Positions 45,565 through 56,059 of a stretch of 64,000 nt of DNA are shown here, piece by piece (the stretch's first letter is position 1; each line of letters begins with the position of its first letter). Under the pieces are notes generated by a model. That model was given only the letters and a program-made list of their open reading frames with translations, was not told where the DNA came from and did no database searches. The position numbers and the translations under genes were made by a program. Source of the DNA: Parapedobacter composti (lineage in GTDB: Bacteria; Bacteroidota; Bacteroidia; Sphingobacteriales; Sphingobacteriaceae); contig NZ_FOLL01000011.1 of NCBI RefSeq assembly GCF_900112315.1, positions 1 through 64,000 of the forward strand, read 5' to 3'.

Positions 45565-48500
45565 ATGAAATACTTTAACAACGGCAAAGTATTCTGGGGT
45601 ACCCATGTATGCTTAAATCGGGCCGTTTTTTTCTTCATAAGGATGGTGAAAGTCACGATATGTCTAATTTTAGTGTTTTCATTAGGTGGCTATGCCTCGG
45701 GGAATGCCCAAGAAGTTACCCTAAATGTAAAAAATAAAACCCTAAAGGAGGTTTTTGCAGAGATACGCAAGCAGACGGACTACCATTTTCTTTATGACGA
45801 GACGATGATTAGCAAGTTCGCTCCCGTGTCCATAACGGTAAAAAGCCAACCAATTGACAAGGTATTGACCAAGTTATTGGATGAGCGGAAAATCTCATAT
45901 GAAAAGCAAGGAAATACTATCCTGCTTCTTAATAAGCATCCCGTCAAGCGTCATACCAGCCGCGCCGATGTGGAAGTCAGCGGTATTGTAACGGATTCAT
46001 CAGGTACCGTACTCCAAGGGGTCAGTATTGTCGTTAAAGGACATCCACAAATCGGCACTTCCACAGACATCAATGGCCGCTTTATTCTCGTTGTTCCTGA
46101 GCGGTCAACATTACTGTTCAGCTATATGGGTTATATCAGCCAGGAGGTGGAAGTAGCTGGCGGCACGAACCTTGAAATTATTATGCTACCTGATGCAACA
46201 GGGCTCGAAGAAGTGGTAGTGGTTGGATTCGGGCAACAGAAGAAAGAAAGTTTGGTCAGTTCCGTTTCTTCGGTGAAAGGAGAACAATTACGCATGCCCA
46301 CCCGCAGTTTGAGCAATAACCTTGCAGGGCAGATTCCGGGCTTAATCGCGGTACAGCGTTCGGGAGAGCCGGGTTATGATGACGCCGAATTCTGGATCCG
46401 TGGGGTAAGTTCCTTTGCCGGAGGTACGAGGCCGTTGGTTCTTGTAGACGGTGTGCCGCGAAACATGAACGATATCGAACCAGATGAAATAGAGACATTT
46501 ACTTTGCTCAAAGATGCTGCCGCGACTTCTGTTTATGGGTCCGAAGGGGCAAACGGTGTTATCTTAATCACATCCAAACGTGGAAGAGTCCAACGGACGG
46601 CCATTTCTTATCGGGGTGAGGCTAGCCGTCTGACACCAACCCGTGTGCCCCGGTTCGCAAATTCGTTTGATTATCTTAGTCTGTATAATGAAGCGTTACG
46701 GAATGAAGGCAAACTACCAGTGTATAGCGATGAGGTGTTGGCCAAGTACGCGTCCGGTGAGGATCCCGACCTGTATCCCAACAGTAATTGGTGGGATATT
46801 TTAATGAAAGATCATACCTACAATACCCGCCACACGCTCAATTTCAGAGGAGGTAACGAACGGGCGCGTTTTTTTGTTTCCGGCGCTTACTTTGGCGAAA
46901 GCGGGCTGTATAAAGTGAACAACGAATTCAATAACAATGCCGGCCTGAACCGCTACAACCTTCGGAGCAACGTGGATATCGACGTAACGAAGTCGACTTT
47001 GTTACGCATCGACCTGAGCGGGCAGTACCTGGAAACCAACAACGCGAGAAATGCTTCAAATGCCATATTCGAACGCATATCGCGGATCCCTCCGCATCTT
47101 TTTCCCGCGATATATTCCGACGGTACTTTAGCGGAACATCCTTCTTATACCGGAAATAAACGGAATCCGTATAATTATTTGACAGAAACCGGTTATCGAA
47201 AGCAGTGGCGTACCGGAATCCAGTCAAGGGTAGATTTGGAGCAGAAGTTGGATTGGATCGCACAGGGCTTGAAAATCCGTGGCGCAGCGAGTTACGACGC
47301 TAATACATTGTATGAGATGAGCCGGACAAAAGCTCCGGACGCCTACTTCGCTGAAGGCCGGGATGAGGAAGGTAACCTTATTTTCAGAAAAATTACGAAC
47401 TACGAGCCATTCGGTGAACCGGCCGAGTCGAGTTCTGGCAACAAGAATATTTACTTAGAAACCGCTTTGAATTTTGACCGTACGTTTGCTAATCACACGG
47501 TCAACGCGATGGCGCTTTATTACCAAAAAGAGCAGCAACTGCATAACGAAGCGCTCGCATTCCGAAAGCAAGCTTACGTGGGAAGACTGGCATACAGCTT
47601 TGGTAACCGCTATTCAATAGAGGCCAATTTCGGGGTGACGGGCAGCGAACAGTTTGCTAAGGGTTACCGGTATGGATTTTTTCCGGCGGTTGGGGTGGCT
47701 TGGAACCTCGCCAATGAACCGTATTTCCCCGAAAGCTTGCAGCATGTGGTGAATAGTTTCAAGCTCAGGGCGTCCATCGGACGCACGGGCAACGACAATA
47801 CCGGGGGTAGTCGGTTTATGTATAGACCCACGTTCGCAAACGGAGATGGTTATAGCCTGGGGATAGGCAGCACCGGAGCGATTAACGGCATCAGTGGCAA
47901 CGGGCTGGTTGAAGGCCGTTTTGCTGCCCCCTCACTTTCATGGGAAATCGAACTGAAGCGCAATTACGGTATTGACGTTACCTTATGGAATGGGCAGGTG
48001 ACCTTACAAGCTGATTATTTTGACAACCTGCGCACGGATATTCTCCTTCAGCGGCGTACTGTTTCTGAGGTGGCCGGATTTAGGCAAGCCCCTTGGCAAA
48101 ACTATGGGAAAGTGGAAAACAAGGGCATTGATGGCAGCATTAACGTCAATAAACAATTCGGTGAAGTAACGCTTGGTGTGCGTGGAAATGTTACGTTTGC
48201 ACGGAACAAAATTCTGGAGTATGATGAGATACCGCAGGCTCATGAATGGATGAGTGTGACGGGTAAGCGATTGAATGCACTTTCAAACTTACTGGTCGCT
48301 GAACGTCTGTTTACGGACGATGACTTCCATATCACTACTGACGATTCAGGGAATGCTGTTTACAGGCTGAAAGATGGAATCGCCCGGCAAACTTATGTGT
48401 CTCAGGTGATGCCCGGAGACATCAAATACGTTGATCTGAACAACGATGGTGTAATAGATGATTTTGATCGTGTAAGAGATTCGCACCACCCCCTAATACC

Positions 48501-48993
48501 CGAACTGATGTACGGATTTGGCGTGAGTGTCGGATACAAAGGGTTTTATTTCAACGGATTTTTTCAGGGTGCCGGCAATGTGTCGGTTAACTTAAATAAT
48601 CAAGCGAATGCTTTCATGCCGTTTCATTGGGGGGTTGAAGAATCAAACGTAAGACAGGAAATCGTGGAAAGCCGATGGACACCGGAGAATCCTTCACAGA
48701 ATGTCTTTTTTCCGCGTCTCCGGGTTACCGAAATGGCTAATACCAACACGGCGAGTACATGGTGGATAAGAGACGGATCTTTCATCCGGTTGAAAAACGT
48801 GGAGCTGGGGTATAGCTTTAACAAGCCGCTGTTTGCTCAGCGCATTCAGGCAGCTCGACTTTATCTGATGGGACAGAATGTCGCCCTGTGGGATAAAGTA
48901 AAGATGTACGACCCCGAGATAGGGAACAGTGCCGGCGGTACCCGGTACCCTATTCCCAGCATATGGACATTTGGTTTGGAGTTCACCTTGTAA
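45565..48993 (+). CDS. STN-containing SusC/RagA TonB-dependent transducer
   Basis: 1142 residues. Extended N-terminus with signal peptide ending at about 48 (VTICLILVFSLGGYASGNAQ), an STN signalling domain (about 50-118: VTLNVKNKTLKEVFAEIRKQTDYHFLYDE), a carboxypeptidase-D-like domain (about 135-215), plug (EEVVVVGFGQQKKESLVSSVS, GTRPLVLVDGVPRN, GSEGANGVILITS) and barrel ending WTFGLEFTL. The STN domain makes it a transporter and signal sensor working with the FecR-like and sigma proteins just upstream. An internal ATG 26 codons in would also give a good signal peptide. Confidence 0.94.
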   Translation: MKYFNNGKVFWGTHVCLNRAVFFFIRMVKVTICLILVFSLGGYASGNAQEVTLNVKNKTLKEVFAEIRKQTDYHFLYDETMISKFAPVSITVKSQPIDKVLTKLLDERKISYEKQGNTILLLNKHPVKRHTSRADVEVSGIVTDSSGTVLQGVSIVVKGHPQIGTSTDINGRFILVVPERSTLLFSYMGYISQEVEVAGGTNLEIIMLPDATGLEEVVVVGFGQQKKESLVSSVSSVKGEQLRMPTRSLSNNLAGQIPGLIAVQRSGEPGYDDAEFWIRGVSSFAGGTRPLVLVDGVPRNMNDIEPDEIETFTLLKDAAATSVYGSEGANGVILITSKRGRVQRTAISYRGEASRLTPTRVPRFANSFDYLSLYNEALRNEGKLPVYSDEVLAKYASGEDPDLYPNSNWWDILMKDHTYNTRHTLNFRGGNERARFFVSGAYFGESGLYKVNNEFNNNAGLNRYNLRSNVDIDVTKSTLLRIDLSGQYLETNNARNASNAIFERISRIPPHLFPAIYSDGTLAEHPSYTGNKRNPYNYLTETGYRKQWRTGIQSRVDLEQKLDWIAQGLKIRGAASYDANTLYEMSRTKAPDAYFAEGRDEEGNLIFRKITNYEPFGEPAESSSGNKNIYLETALNFDRTFANHTVNAMALYYQKEQQLHNEALAFRKQAYVGRLAYSFGNRYSIEANFGVTGSEQFAKGYRYGFFPAVGVAWNLANEPYFPESLQHVVNSFKLRASIGRTGNDNTGGSRFMYRPTFANGDGYSLGIGSTGAINGISGNGLVEGRFAAPSLSWEIELKRNYGIDVTLWNGQVTLQADYFDNLRTDILLQRRTVSEVAGFRQAPWQNYGKVENKGIDGSINVNKQFGEVTLGVRGNVTFARNKILEYDEIPQAHEWMSVTGKRLNALSNLLVAERLFTDDDFHITTDDSGNAVYRLKDGIARQTYVSQVMPGDIKYVDLNNDGVIDDFDRVRDSHHPLIPELMYGFGVSVGYKGFYFNGFFQGAGNVSVNLNNQANAFMPFHWGVEESNVRQEIVESRWTPENPSQNVFFPRLRVTEMANTNTASTWWIRDGSFIRLKNVELGYSFNKPLFAQRIQAARLYLMGQNVALWDKVKMYDPEIGNSAGGTRYPIPSIWTFGLEFTL

Positions 48994-49001
48994 ATAAGAC
49001 C

Positions 49002-50831
49002 ATGAAAAGAACGGTATTTTTTCCAGTAGTTTTGTTATCCCTGCTGTTAACCGCAGTATCTTGCAATACGGGTTTCCTTGACGTATCCAAAGAATTGGCT
49101 GAAGAACGGGATCTTGAGCAGGTTTTCTCAACTCCGGCTGACGTAAGGCGTTGGCACCGGAATATTTATTCAGGAATCCCCAATCCGGCCCAATATTGGG
49201 ATCATAATAACTTTACCGGCTTGCATAATCCCTGGAACCGGATGACCGATGAGGTCAAAATCAGGCAAGTGGTGGATTTCAATCTTGCTCCATACAATGC
49301 GGCACATACGCGTTTCCGTAGGTGGCAGTTATACCAGCAGATCCGGCAGGCCAACGTGTTTCTGTCGAACGCCCGTGAAATTCCAAGGGAAGGATTAGCT
49401 GATTTCATCAGTAAAGAGGAAATCGATGAGCTCATCGCTCAAGCACGGTTCCTCAGGGCATACTATCACTATTTGTTATTTGAATTATACGGCCCGATTC
49501 CAATAATGGATTATGTGGCAGACCCGGAAGATAAAGGGCTGGATTTTGCACGGAATTCGGTAGACGAGGTGGTGGAGTTTGTTTACAATGAATTGACAGC
49601 CGTTGCCGAGCAGTTGAAAGATCCGGATCTTAGCAATCAACAGCAATTGGCAGTACCCACTAAAGGAACAGCGCTGGCTGTACGTGCGCGTCTCCTGGTA
49701 TATGCTGCCAGCCCGCTGTTCAATGGGGGCTATCAAGAAGCGTTGAATGTGACCAATACAGACGGCAAACGCCTGTTTCCGGATGCGGATCCGTCAAAAT
49801 GGGAACGAGCGTTGCAGGCCCTTCAGGAATTCATTGATTATGCAGAATCCGGACATTACGCGTTACATCAAGAGTATACAAACGGTGTTGCCGATCCGCA
49901 TAAAAGCATTTACGAACTGTTCATGAAGTATAATAGGGAAGTGATCTTTGCGCGGTCGGATGTCGATTGGGCTCCGGTAGACCAGCAAATCAGGCCGCGG
50001 GTGGTGCAAGGGGCATCAAACCCCACCGGCACTTTCCACGTGTTGCAAGAGCTGGTTGATGACTATTTTATGATGGATGGTTTTTCAATAGGAGAATCAC
50101 CGTTATATTCCGAAAGTGGGTTGTCGGTTGAAGGGGAAGATTTATCGGGACAGACGGAACCGGGAACCTTTCGCATGTATATAAACCGAGAGCCCCGCTT
50201 CTATCAAATGGTGTTTTACAATGGGAGAAAATGGCACGTGGGTAATGAGCAAGTTTGGTTTCAGAAGGGCGGCAACAGCGATAATAGCCAGCAGGATCAC
50301 GCGTTGACGGGCTATATTCCCTACAAATTCATTAGCCGCAGGGTTTATGCTGCAGGCAGCCATCCAAGAAGCGAATATCGACCAGCAATCATCCATCGGT
50401 TGGCAGAATTTTATTTGCTTTATGCAGAAGTGCTTAATGAGGTCAATCCTGCTGATTCCCGGATAATTCGGTACGTAGACTTGGTGAGGGAAAGGGCGGG
50501 TATACCGTTGTTGATTGATATTAAACCAGAGATTATCGGAAACCAGGCGTTGCAACGAGAGGCTATCCGATCCGAGATGCGCGTTGAACTGGCGATGGAA
50601 GGCCAACGCTATTTTGACGTGCGGCGGTGGATGATTGCGGAAAATGACCCTGGAGAAGGAGGACAGGGTGGTGCATTCCATGGAATGAACATGAATGCAG
50701 CAGACCTGTCTGAGTTTTACAAAAGAACAAAATTGGAAGACAGAGCCTGGGATAGAGCAATGTATTTATACCCGATACCCTTGTCAGAGATCCAAAAAAG
50801 CAGACTGCTGGTTCAGAATCCGCTGTATTAA
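49002..50831 (+). CDS. SusD/RagB outer-membrane lipoprotein
   Basis: 609 residues from ATG 49002 (MKRTVFFPVVLLSLLLTAVSC, lipidated Cys at 21); an earlier in-frame ATG overlapping SusC lacks a signal peptide. FLRAYYHYLLFELYGPIPIMD and the C-terminal RVELAMEGQRYFDVRRWM and MYLYPIPLSEIQKSRLLVQNPLY are SusD family landmarks. It starts nine bases after SusC. Partner of the STN-SusC in uptake of a uronate-containing glycan. Confidence 0.93.
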   Translation: MKRTVFFPVVLLSLLLTAVSCNTGFLDVSKELAEERDLEQVFSTPADVRRWHRNIYSGIPNPAQYWDHNNFTGLHNPWNRMTDEVKIRQVVDFNLAPYNAAHTRFRRWQLYQQIRQANVFLSNAREIPREGLADFISKEEIDELIAQARFLRAYYHYLLFELYGPIPIMDYVADPEDKGLDFARNSVDEVVEFVYNELTAVAEQLKDPDLSNQQQLAVPTKGTALAVRARLLVYAASPLFNGGYQEALNVTNTDGKRLFPDADPSKWERALQALQEFIDYAESGHYALHQEYTNGVADPHKSIYELFMKYNREVIFARSDVDWAPVDQQIRPRVVQGASNPTGTFHVLQELVDDYFMMDGFSIGESPLYSESGLSVEGEDLSGQTEPGTFRMYINREPRFYQMVFYNGRKWHVGNEQVWFQKGGNSDNSQQDHALTGYIPYKFISRRVYAAGSHPRSEYRPAIIHRLAEFYLLYAEVLNEVNPADSRIIRYVDLVRERAGIPLLIDIKPEIIGNQALQREAIRSEMRVELAMEGQRYFDVRRWMIAENDPGEGGQGGAFHGMNMNAADLSEFYKRTKLEDRAWDRAMYLYPIPLSEIQKSRLLVQNPLY

Positions 50832-50882
50832 GTTCTCGGCGGATATCCGTTCCGGAATGCGCTTATTCTGCTACAGTATGAT

Positions 50883-50916
50883 GGCATGGCTCCGGGAGAT
50901 TTCCCGGAACCATGCC
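50883..50916 (+). other. Strong intercistronic hairpin
   Basis: GGCATGGCTCCGGGA (50883-50897) pairs with TCCCGGAACCATGCC (50902-50916), 14 pairs with one C-A mismatch and a GATT loop. No T-run follows. It lies between SusD and the first lyase gene and may protect the upstream message or lower expression of the enzymes relative to SusC/SusD. Confidence 0.7.
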
Positions 50917-50950
50917 TCACTGCCGCTTCCATGGTTTTTAAAGTCAAGAA

Positions 50951-52873
50951 ATGAAAAATTTTGTGCTATTATTATGTGTTTTAGCAGCAGGCCATTCCGC
51001 TAAGGGCAATGGTTTGTACAAGGATGACGGAAGTTCGCCCCAAACGCAAAACCTACAACTGTTCGGCAAGACAATAGCCCCCCATCCGCGGTTGCTTTTC
51101 ACAACCACCGAAGAAGAAACCTTAGTTAATACCATCGGAGTAAATCCTCTGTTCAGTGGCTTGCGGAGCCATCTTCGGAAACACGCGGACAGTTTGTTAA
51201 CCAGTCCACTGTTGTCCGCACCAAACAACTTAACCAAGAGTAGGGAGCATGTATACCGTATGATTACGCTCTCGCTCGCCCACAGGTTGTTCGGTGAAAA
51301 AAGGTACTTGGATAAAGCAATTGCCAATTTGATGAACATATGCGCGTTCCCTTCATGGAATCCTGAACATTACCTGGATGTGGCAGAGACAACAACGGCT
51401 GTCGCTATTGGCTATGATTGGTTATATCATGATTTGGATGAGAAACATAGGGCCGTAATCGTCGAAGCGATAGAGGAAAAGGCACTAAAGCTTGCTTTGC
51501 CGGTTTACCGGCAAGAAGGGAATAATGGCTCATGGGCAAAAAGGGAGACAAATTGGAACGTTGTATGTAACAGCGGAATGATTATGGGGGCATTAGCAAT
51601 CGCAGAAAGTAACGTTAAACTGGCAGAAGAAATCATCCGCCATGCAGTCAAGTATCCTGTTAACTGCATGAAGCATTATGCTCCTGACGGCGTCTGTTAT
51701 GAAGGACCGGGCTACTGGGAATATACGAATATTTATTTGGCTATTATGTTAGATGTTTTGGAAACAAACATAGGCCACAGTTTCGGCATTGCAGATTTAG
51801 ATGGAGTCAGCAATACCGCAATATACTACATCAATGCCCTCAGCCCAAGTAAAAAGGTGTTTAATTTTGCGAATTCGTCAGCCTTTGGAAACAATGGACA
51901 GCTATCGTCGAATTACAGTCCCGCTTTTTTTTATTTCAGCAAGCGGTGGCAGCAGCCGCAGGTGGCAGGTTATTACCATGAGCAATTGCGCGAGGTTGTC
52001 AATAATCAGGTGAAAACACCTCAATGGCATTTTTTCCTGGCGATACCTTGGTTTGATCTGCAGGTTGAGCCTGAATGGAGAAAAATGGAACGATTAGCTG
52101 TATTTAAAAATGTGTACAATCCGATAGCGGTATTGAATGGTAGTATGGAACCCGCTGATGAGTGTATATATCTTGCCATAAAAGGGGGGGCTCCCAACCA
52201 AGCGCACCAGCAGTTGGACGTTGGCCATTTTATTGTGGAGACAGATGGTATCCGATGGCTTGAGGACTTAGGTTCAGATCACTACCATTTGCCTGGCTTT
52301 TGGGATTACAGTCCCAACGGACAGCGATGGAAATATTTTAGGAACACCAATTTCAGCCATAATACTATCGCAATTGACGATAAAATCCAATATTCGTATG
52401 GCCGTGGATATATTGAACGCTTCGCCCCGGCCTCCCCGCAGCCATTTGCAGTTTTCAATATGACCGGCGGTTATGAAAAACAGGTGCAATCTGCGCTACG
52501 CGGCGTCAAATTAATTGATAAAGAAACCGTTTTAATCCAAGATGATATATCGCTGAACCGGGATGCGCAAAAAATCATATGGTCTGCAATTACATCTGCC
52601 GATATAAGTATCGTGGGAAATGCGGTCACCTTAAGGAAGGGAGGCAAGCAGTTCCATATAAAGGTGTTGTCGCCGAAGGCTCAACTCCGGTTAGAAGAAG
52701 CAAAACCTTATACGGAAGCAGAAAAGCCAATAACCGGCTACAACGTACTAAAAATTGAAGTTGACCCCGCCCTGAATGAGTTCGTATCGCTACGGGTGGC
52801 GATGGGGAGACAGCGCGATAAGCTGAACGATACGTATATAACGCAAGCTGACATCAATGACTGGCATGAATAA
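50951..52873 (+). CDS. Heparinase II/III-family polysaccharide lyase
   Basis: 640 residues with a signal peptide. The N-terminal (alpha/alpha) toroid (about 45-360) includes RLLFTTTEEETL, AIGYDWLYHDLDE, ETNWNVVCNSGMIMGALAI and CYEGPGYWEYTN; the heparinase II/III beta-sandwich begins near 410 with AHQQLDVGHFIVETDGIRWLEDLGSDHYHLPG and FSHNTIAIDD. The Asn-Trp-Asn and His residues are the expected lyase-site positions. It cleaves uronic-acid-containing chains by beta-elimination; the exact PL family cannot be fixed by eye. Confidence 0.85.
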   Translation: MKNFVLLLCVLAAGHSAKGNGLYKDDGSSPQTQNLQLFGKTIAPHPRLLFTTTEEETLVNTIGVNPLFSGLRSHLRKHADSLLTSPLLSAPNNLTKSREHVYRMITLSLAHRLFGEKRYLDKAIANLMNICAFPSWNPEHYLDVAETTTAVAIGYDWLYHDLDEKHRAVIVEAIEEKALKLALPVYRQEGNNGSWAKRETNWNVVCNSGMIMGALAIAESNVKLAEEIIRHAVKYPVNCMKHYAPDGVCYEGPGYWEYTNIYLAIMLDVLETNIGHSFGIADLDGVSNTAIYYINALSPSKKVFNFANSSAFGNNGQLSSNYSPAFFYFSKRWQQPQVAGYYHEQLREVVNNQVKTPQWHFFLAIPWFDLQVEPEWRKMERLAVFKNVYNPIAVLNGSMEPADECIYLAIKGGAPNQAHQQLDVGHFIVETDGIRWLEDLGSDHYHLPGFWDYSPNGQRWKYFRNTNFSHNTIAIDDKIQYSYGRGYIERFAPASPQPFAVFNMTGGYEKQVQSALRGVKLIDKETVLIQDDISLNRDAQKIIWSAITSADISIVGNAVTLRKGGKQFHIKVLSPKAQLRLEEAKPYTEAEKPITGYNVLKIEVDPALNEFVSLRVAMGRQRDKLNDTYITQADINDWHE

Positions 52874-54803
52874 GATCGTCAACAAGTTACTCACCGGGGC
52901 ACTCGCGTTGCTAATGTGCCACTATGCCGTTTGTACAGAAAATCGAAACCTCCTGCAGAACGCAGCAACGGAAAGCCAGGTTCGAACCTCTTTGATATTG
53001 AACCAAGAGTGGGTTCCTTATCCCGACTACACCGACCGTGAAGCGTGGAGCCGACTTACTGACGTGGTAAGTGAACAACTCATTGCCGAAGGTGAAAAGT
53101 ATCTCGATTTCGAATGGCGGGTGGTGAAAGCCACGGATTATATCGAATTTGAGCGGAGTGGTTCGCGTGCCACCATGGAGACGCCGTTTGGTGCTAACAG
53201 CAATGCCCTGAGTGCACTGGTGTTGGCCGAGCTTTGCGAGGGTAAGGGAAGGTTTCTCGACCAAATTGTGAATGGAGTGTGGCTGTTCTCGGAGATGAGT
53301 TCCTGGGCATTGTCGGCTCACCTGCCAGGGCCGCAGCGATCTCATAGGTCGCTTCCGGATGATAGCGGACATGTTATCGATTTGGCGGCTGGAGATATCG
53401 GCTCATTATTGTCGTGGACTTACCATTTTTTCAAAGCATCTTTTGACGAAGTGAATCCATCTATTTCGCATCGGCTATTGAACACCTTAAAAGAACGTAT
53501 CCTTGAAACCTACATGGCCCGTGATGACTTCTGGTGGCAGGCATTTAACCTGAAAGCGGGCGCAATGGTAAATAATTGGAATCCTTGGTGCAATTTCAAT
53601 GTACTGGCATGTTTCCTCTTGTTGGAAGACGACCCGGAAAAATTGGCTGCTGGTGTTTACCGCACAATGCGCTCCGTTGACGCGTTTATCAACTATAACC
53701 ATTCAGACGGAGCTTGCGAGGAAGGTCCTTCCTACTGGAGCCATGCCGCGGGAAAGCTATATGACTATTTACAATTGCTGAGCTATGCCACAGCAGAAAG
53801 GATAACTATTTTCCATGAACCTATCGTCCGTAACATGGGAGAATACATCGCTCGTTCTTATGTTGGCGACGGGTGGGTAGTCAATTTTGCCGATGCGTCG
53901 GCTAAAGGCGGGGGTAACATGTCGCTCATTTACCGTTATGGTCAGGCTGTCAACAGTACGGAGATGCAGCAATTCGCCGGGTACCTGTACAATCGTAGCG
54001 GCAAGCGGTTTTCCATTGCTGTGGGGAGGGATGTTTTCCGCGCCTTGGAGGCCATGGCCGGTTATCCGGGACTCTCAATAACCGAACCGGCCCTGCCAAC
54101 TTTCAAGTTTGCCTGGTACGCTGAAACCGAATTTTGCTACCTGAAAAATGAGGACGGACTGTTCTTGGCGGCGAAGGGCGGGCATAATAATGAGAGCCAT
54201 AACCATAATGATATCGGCACGTTTTCGTTATACATCAAGCATATCCCTTTCTTCGTCGACGCTGGTGTCGGCACTTACACGCGACAGACGTTCAGCAACG
54301 AGCGCTATTCGATTTGGACAATGCAGAGCGCGTACCATAATGTTCCGAGGATAAATGGTTTTGACCAGCGGTTCGGCGCATCTTACCGTTCAAGAGAGGT
54401 ACGGTTCGACGAACGGAAAATGGAGTTTTCACTGGATATTGCCGGAGCTTATCCGTCTGAGGCGAAAGTTAAGCAGTGGAAACGCCGCTACCGGTTGGAC
54501 GGTAAGACGGTCTATATTACAGACGAATACCGGTTAGCCGAGGCAGCACGGCCGAACCAGCTACATTTCCTTACGTGGGCGAAACCCGATCTGTCTATTC
54601 AGGGTGAGGCGCGACTAACTAAAGAGGGGAAACAGGCGACATTGTTCTATAACCCGAACCAATTTTCAGCGGAAACAGAAGTAATTGAATTGTCCGACCC
54701 GCGGTTGACCGGCGTGTGGGGAGAGTGTATCTACCGGCTTGTTTTGAAAGAAAAGAAAGCGCGTACCAAAGGAACGTACCGCTTCCGGATATCTGCATTG
54801 TAA
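52866..54803 (+). CDS. Heparinase II/III-family polysaccharide lyase (PL33-like)
   Basis: About 645 residues; ATG 52866 gives MNKIVNKLLTGALALLMC, a signal peptide, better than ATG 52857. It overlaps the previous lyase gene. Toroid features: GANSNALSALVLAELCEGKGRF, MVNNWNPWCNFNVLACFLLLEDD, CEEGPSYWSHAAGKLYDYL. The C-terminal sandwich starts SHNHNDIGTFSLYIKHIPFFVDAGVGTYT and IWTMQSAYHNVPRING, which resembles PL33 (hyaluronan/chondroitin and gellan lyases). Two lyases in tandem suggest endo- and exo-acting partners or two linkages. Confidence 0.85.
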   Translation: MNKIVNKLLTGALALLMCHYAVCTENRNLLQNAATESQVRTSLILNQEWVPYPDYTDREAWSRLTDVVSEQLIAEGEKYLDFEWRVVKATDYIEFERSGSRATMETPFGANSNALSALVLAELCEGKGRFLDQIVNGVWLFSEMSSWALSAHLPGPQRSHRSLPDDSGHVIDLAAGDIGSLLSWTYHFFKASFDEVNPSISHRLLNTLKERILETYMARDDFWWQAFNLKAGAMVNNWNPWCNFNVLACFLLLEDDPEKLAAGVYRTMRSVDAFINYNHSDGACEEGPSYWSHAAGKLYDYLQLLSYATAERITIFHEPIVRNMGEYIARSYVGDGWVVNFADASAKGGGNMSLIYRYGQAVNSTEMQQFAGYLYNRSGKRFSIAVGRDVFRALEAMAGYPGLSITEPALPTFKFAWYAETEFCYLKNEDGLFLAAKGGHNNESHNHNDIGTFSLYIKHIPFFVDAGVGTYTRQTFSNERYSIWTMQSAYHNVPRINGFDQRFGASYRSREVRFDERKMEFSLDIAGAYPSEAKVKQWKRRYRLDGKTVYITDEYRLAEAARPNQLHFLTWAKPDLSIQGEARLTKEGKQATLFYNPNQFSAETEVIELSDPRLTGVWGECIYRLVLKEKKARTKGTYRFRISAL

Positions 54804-54837
54804 ACGTATCACATATTTTCTAACTTTACGCATAAAA

Positions 54838-56043
54838 ATGACCAATCTCAATAACTATAAGATGTTTTTCGTTATCATCCTGTTCCTTTCAGGGTGTGGC
54901 GTGGGTGAACGGCAGGAAACTTCAAGTGAGTACGATTTTGCTATCCGCCAAACCCGGCATTTGCTTGATTCTCTCGAAACGAGAGAACCGGGCAAATTGC
55001 CGAAATCCGTAACGCCCGATGGCGAACTGAAGCTCACCGGTATTTACGGCTGGACCAGTGGATTTTTCCCCGGGACCCTGTGGTACCTCTATGCTTATTC
55101 CAATGATCCGTTCTGGAAGCAGCAGGCGCAGCGATTTACGTTGCTGCTGGATCCGGTAAAAGATTTTTCGGGCCACCACGACGTAGGGTTCATGATTAAT
55201 TCGAGCTATGGCAACGGATATCGGTTTACTAATGATAGCAGCTATGCGGCGGTGATTGTGCAGGCCGCAAAATCGCTTGGCAGGCGTTTCAATCCGAACG
55301 TTGGTGCTATCCAGTCCTGGAATGTCGATAAGGGATGGCAGGCTCAACGCGGATGGGAATTTCCAGTTATCATCGATAATATGATGAACCTGGAACTGCT
55401 ATTCAATGCAACTGCCTTAAGTGGCGATTCGTCTTTTTATCGGATGGCCGTTTCGCATGCTGACGTTACGCTGGAAAATCAGTTCAGGCCCGATAACAGC
55501 TGCTATCACGTGGTGGATTATAACTCCATAGATGGCAGCGTGCGGGCAAAGCAAACCGCTCAGGGCTATTCTGACCATTCGGCATGGGCAAGAGGACAGG
55601 CATGGGCACTTTACGGGTTTATCATGTGTTATGAGAAAACAGGATTAGCCAGATATCTTGAACAAGCCGAACGGGTTGCTGATTTTATTATCGATCATCC
55701 GCGTCTGCCCGCAGATAAAATCCCGTACTGGGATTTCGACAGTCCCGACATACCCGAGACATACCGCGATGTTTCTTCGGCAGCGATTATCGCATCGGCG
55801 TTATTTAAATTAGCGAACCGTGTGGGTGAGTCCGCTTCCGGACGGTATGGGGATGCAGCGATGGCCATGCTCAATGCCATGTCATCCGCTAACTACCGCG
55901 CTGAATTGGGAACCAACTATGGATTTTTATTAGCGCATAGTGTGGGGTCTATCCCGCATGGCGATGAAGTAGATGCACCCTTGGTTTATGCCGACTACTA
56001 TTACCTGGAAGCGTTATTGTATCGCGATGGGATTTTAAAGTGA
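54838..56043 (+). CDS. GH88 unsaturated glucuronyl hydrolase lipoprotein
   Basis: 401 residues. Lipoprotein signal with Cys in FLSGC. The two catalytic aspartates of GH88 are placed as expected: HHDVGFM (Asp115) and IIDNMMNLE (Asp180); further motifs are GYSDHSAWARGQAWALYGF and DSSAAAII-like DVSSAAIIASALF. The enzyme hydrates the 4,5-double bond of unsaturated uronic acid left by the lyases, releasing it from the amino sugar. This is the classical partner of glycosaminoglycan lyases and strongly supports a uronate substrate for the locus. Confidence 0.94.
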   Translation: MTNLNNYKMFFVIILFLSGCGVGERQETSSEYDFAIRQTRHLLDSLETREPGKLPKSVTPDGELKLTGIYGWTSGFFPGTLWYLYAYSNDPFWKQQAQRFTLLLDPVKDFSGHHDVGFMINSSYGNGYRFTNDSSYAAVIVQAAKSLGRRFNPNVGAIQSWNVDKGWQAQRGWEFPVIIDNMMNLELLFNATALSGDSSFYRMAVSHADVTLENQFRPDNSCYHVVDYNSIDGSVRAKQTAQGYSDHSAWARGQAWALYGFIMCYEKTGLARYLEQAERVADFIIDHPRLPADKIPYWDFDSPDIPETYRDVSSAAIIASALFKLANRVGESASGRYGDAAMAMLNAMSSANYRAELGTNYGFLLAHSVGSIPHGDEVDAPLVYADYYYLEALLYRDGILK

Positions 56044-56059
56044 TAACCGGTTTTGTTAT

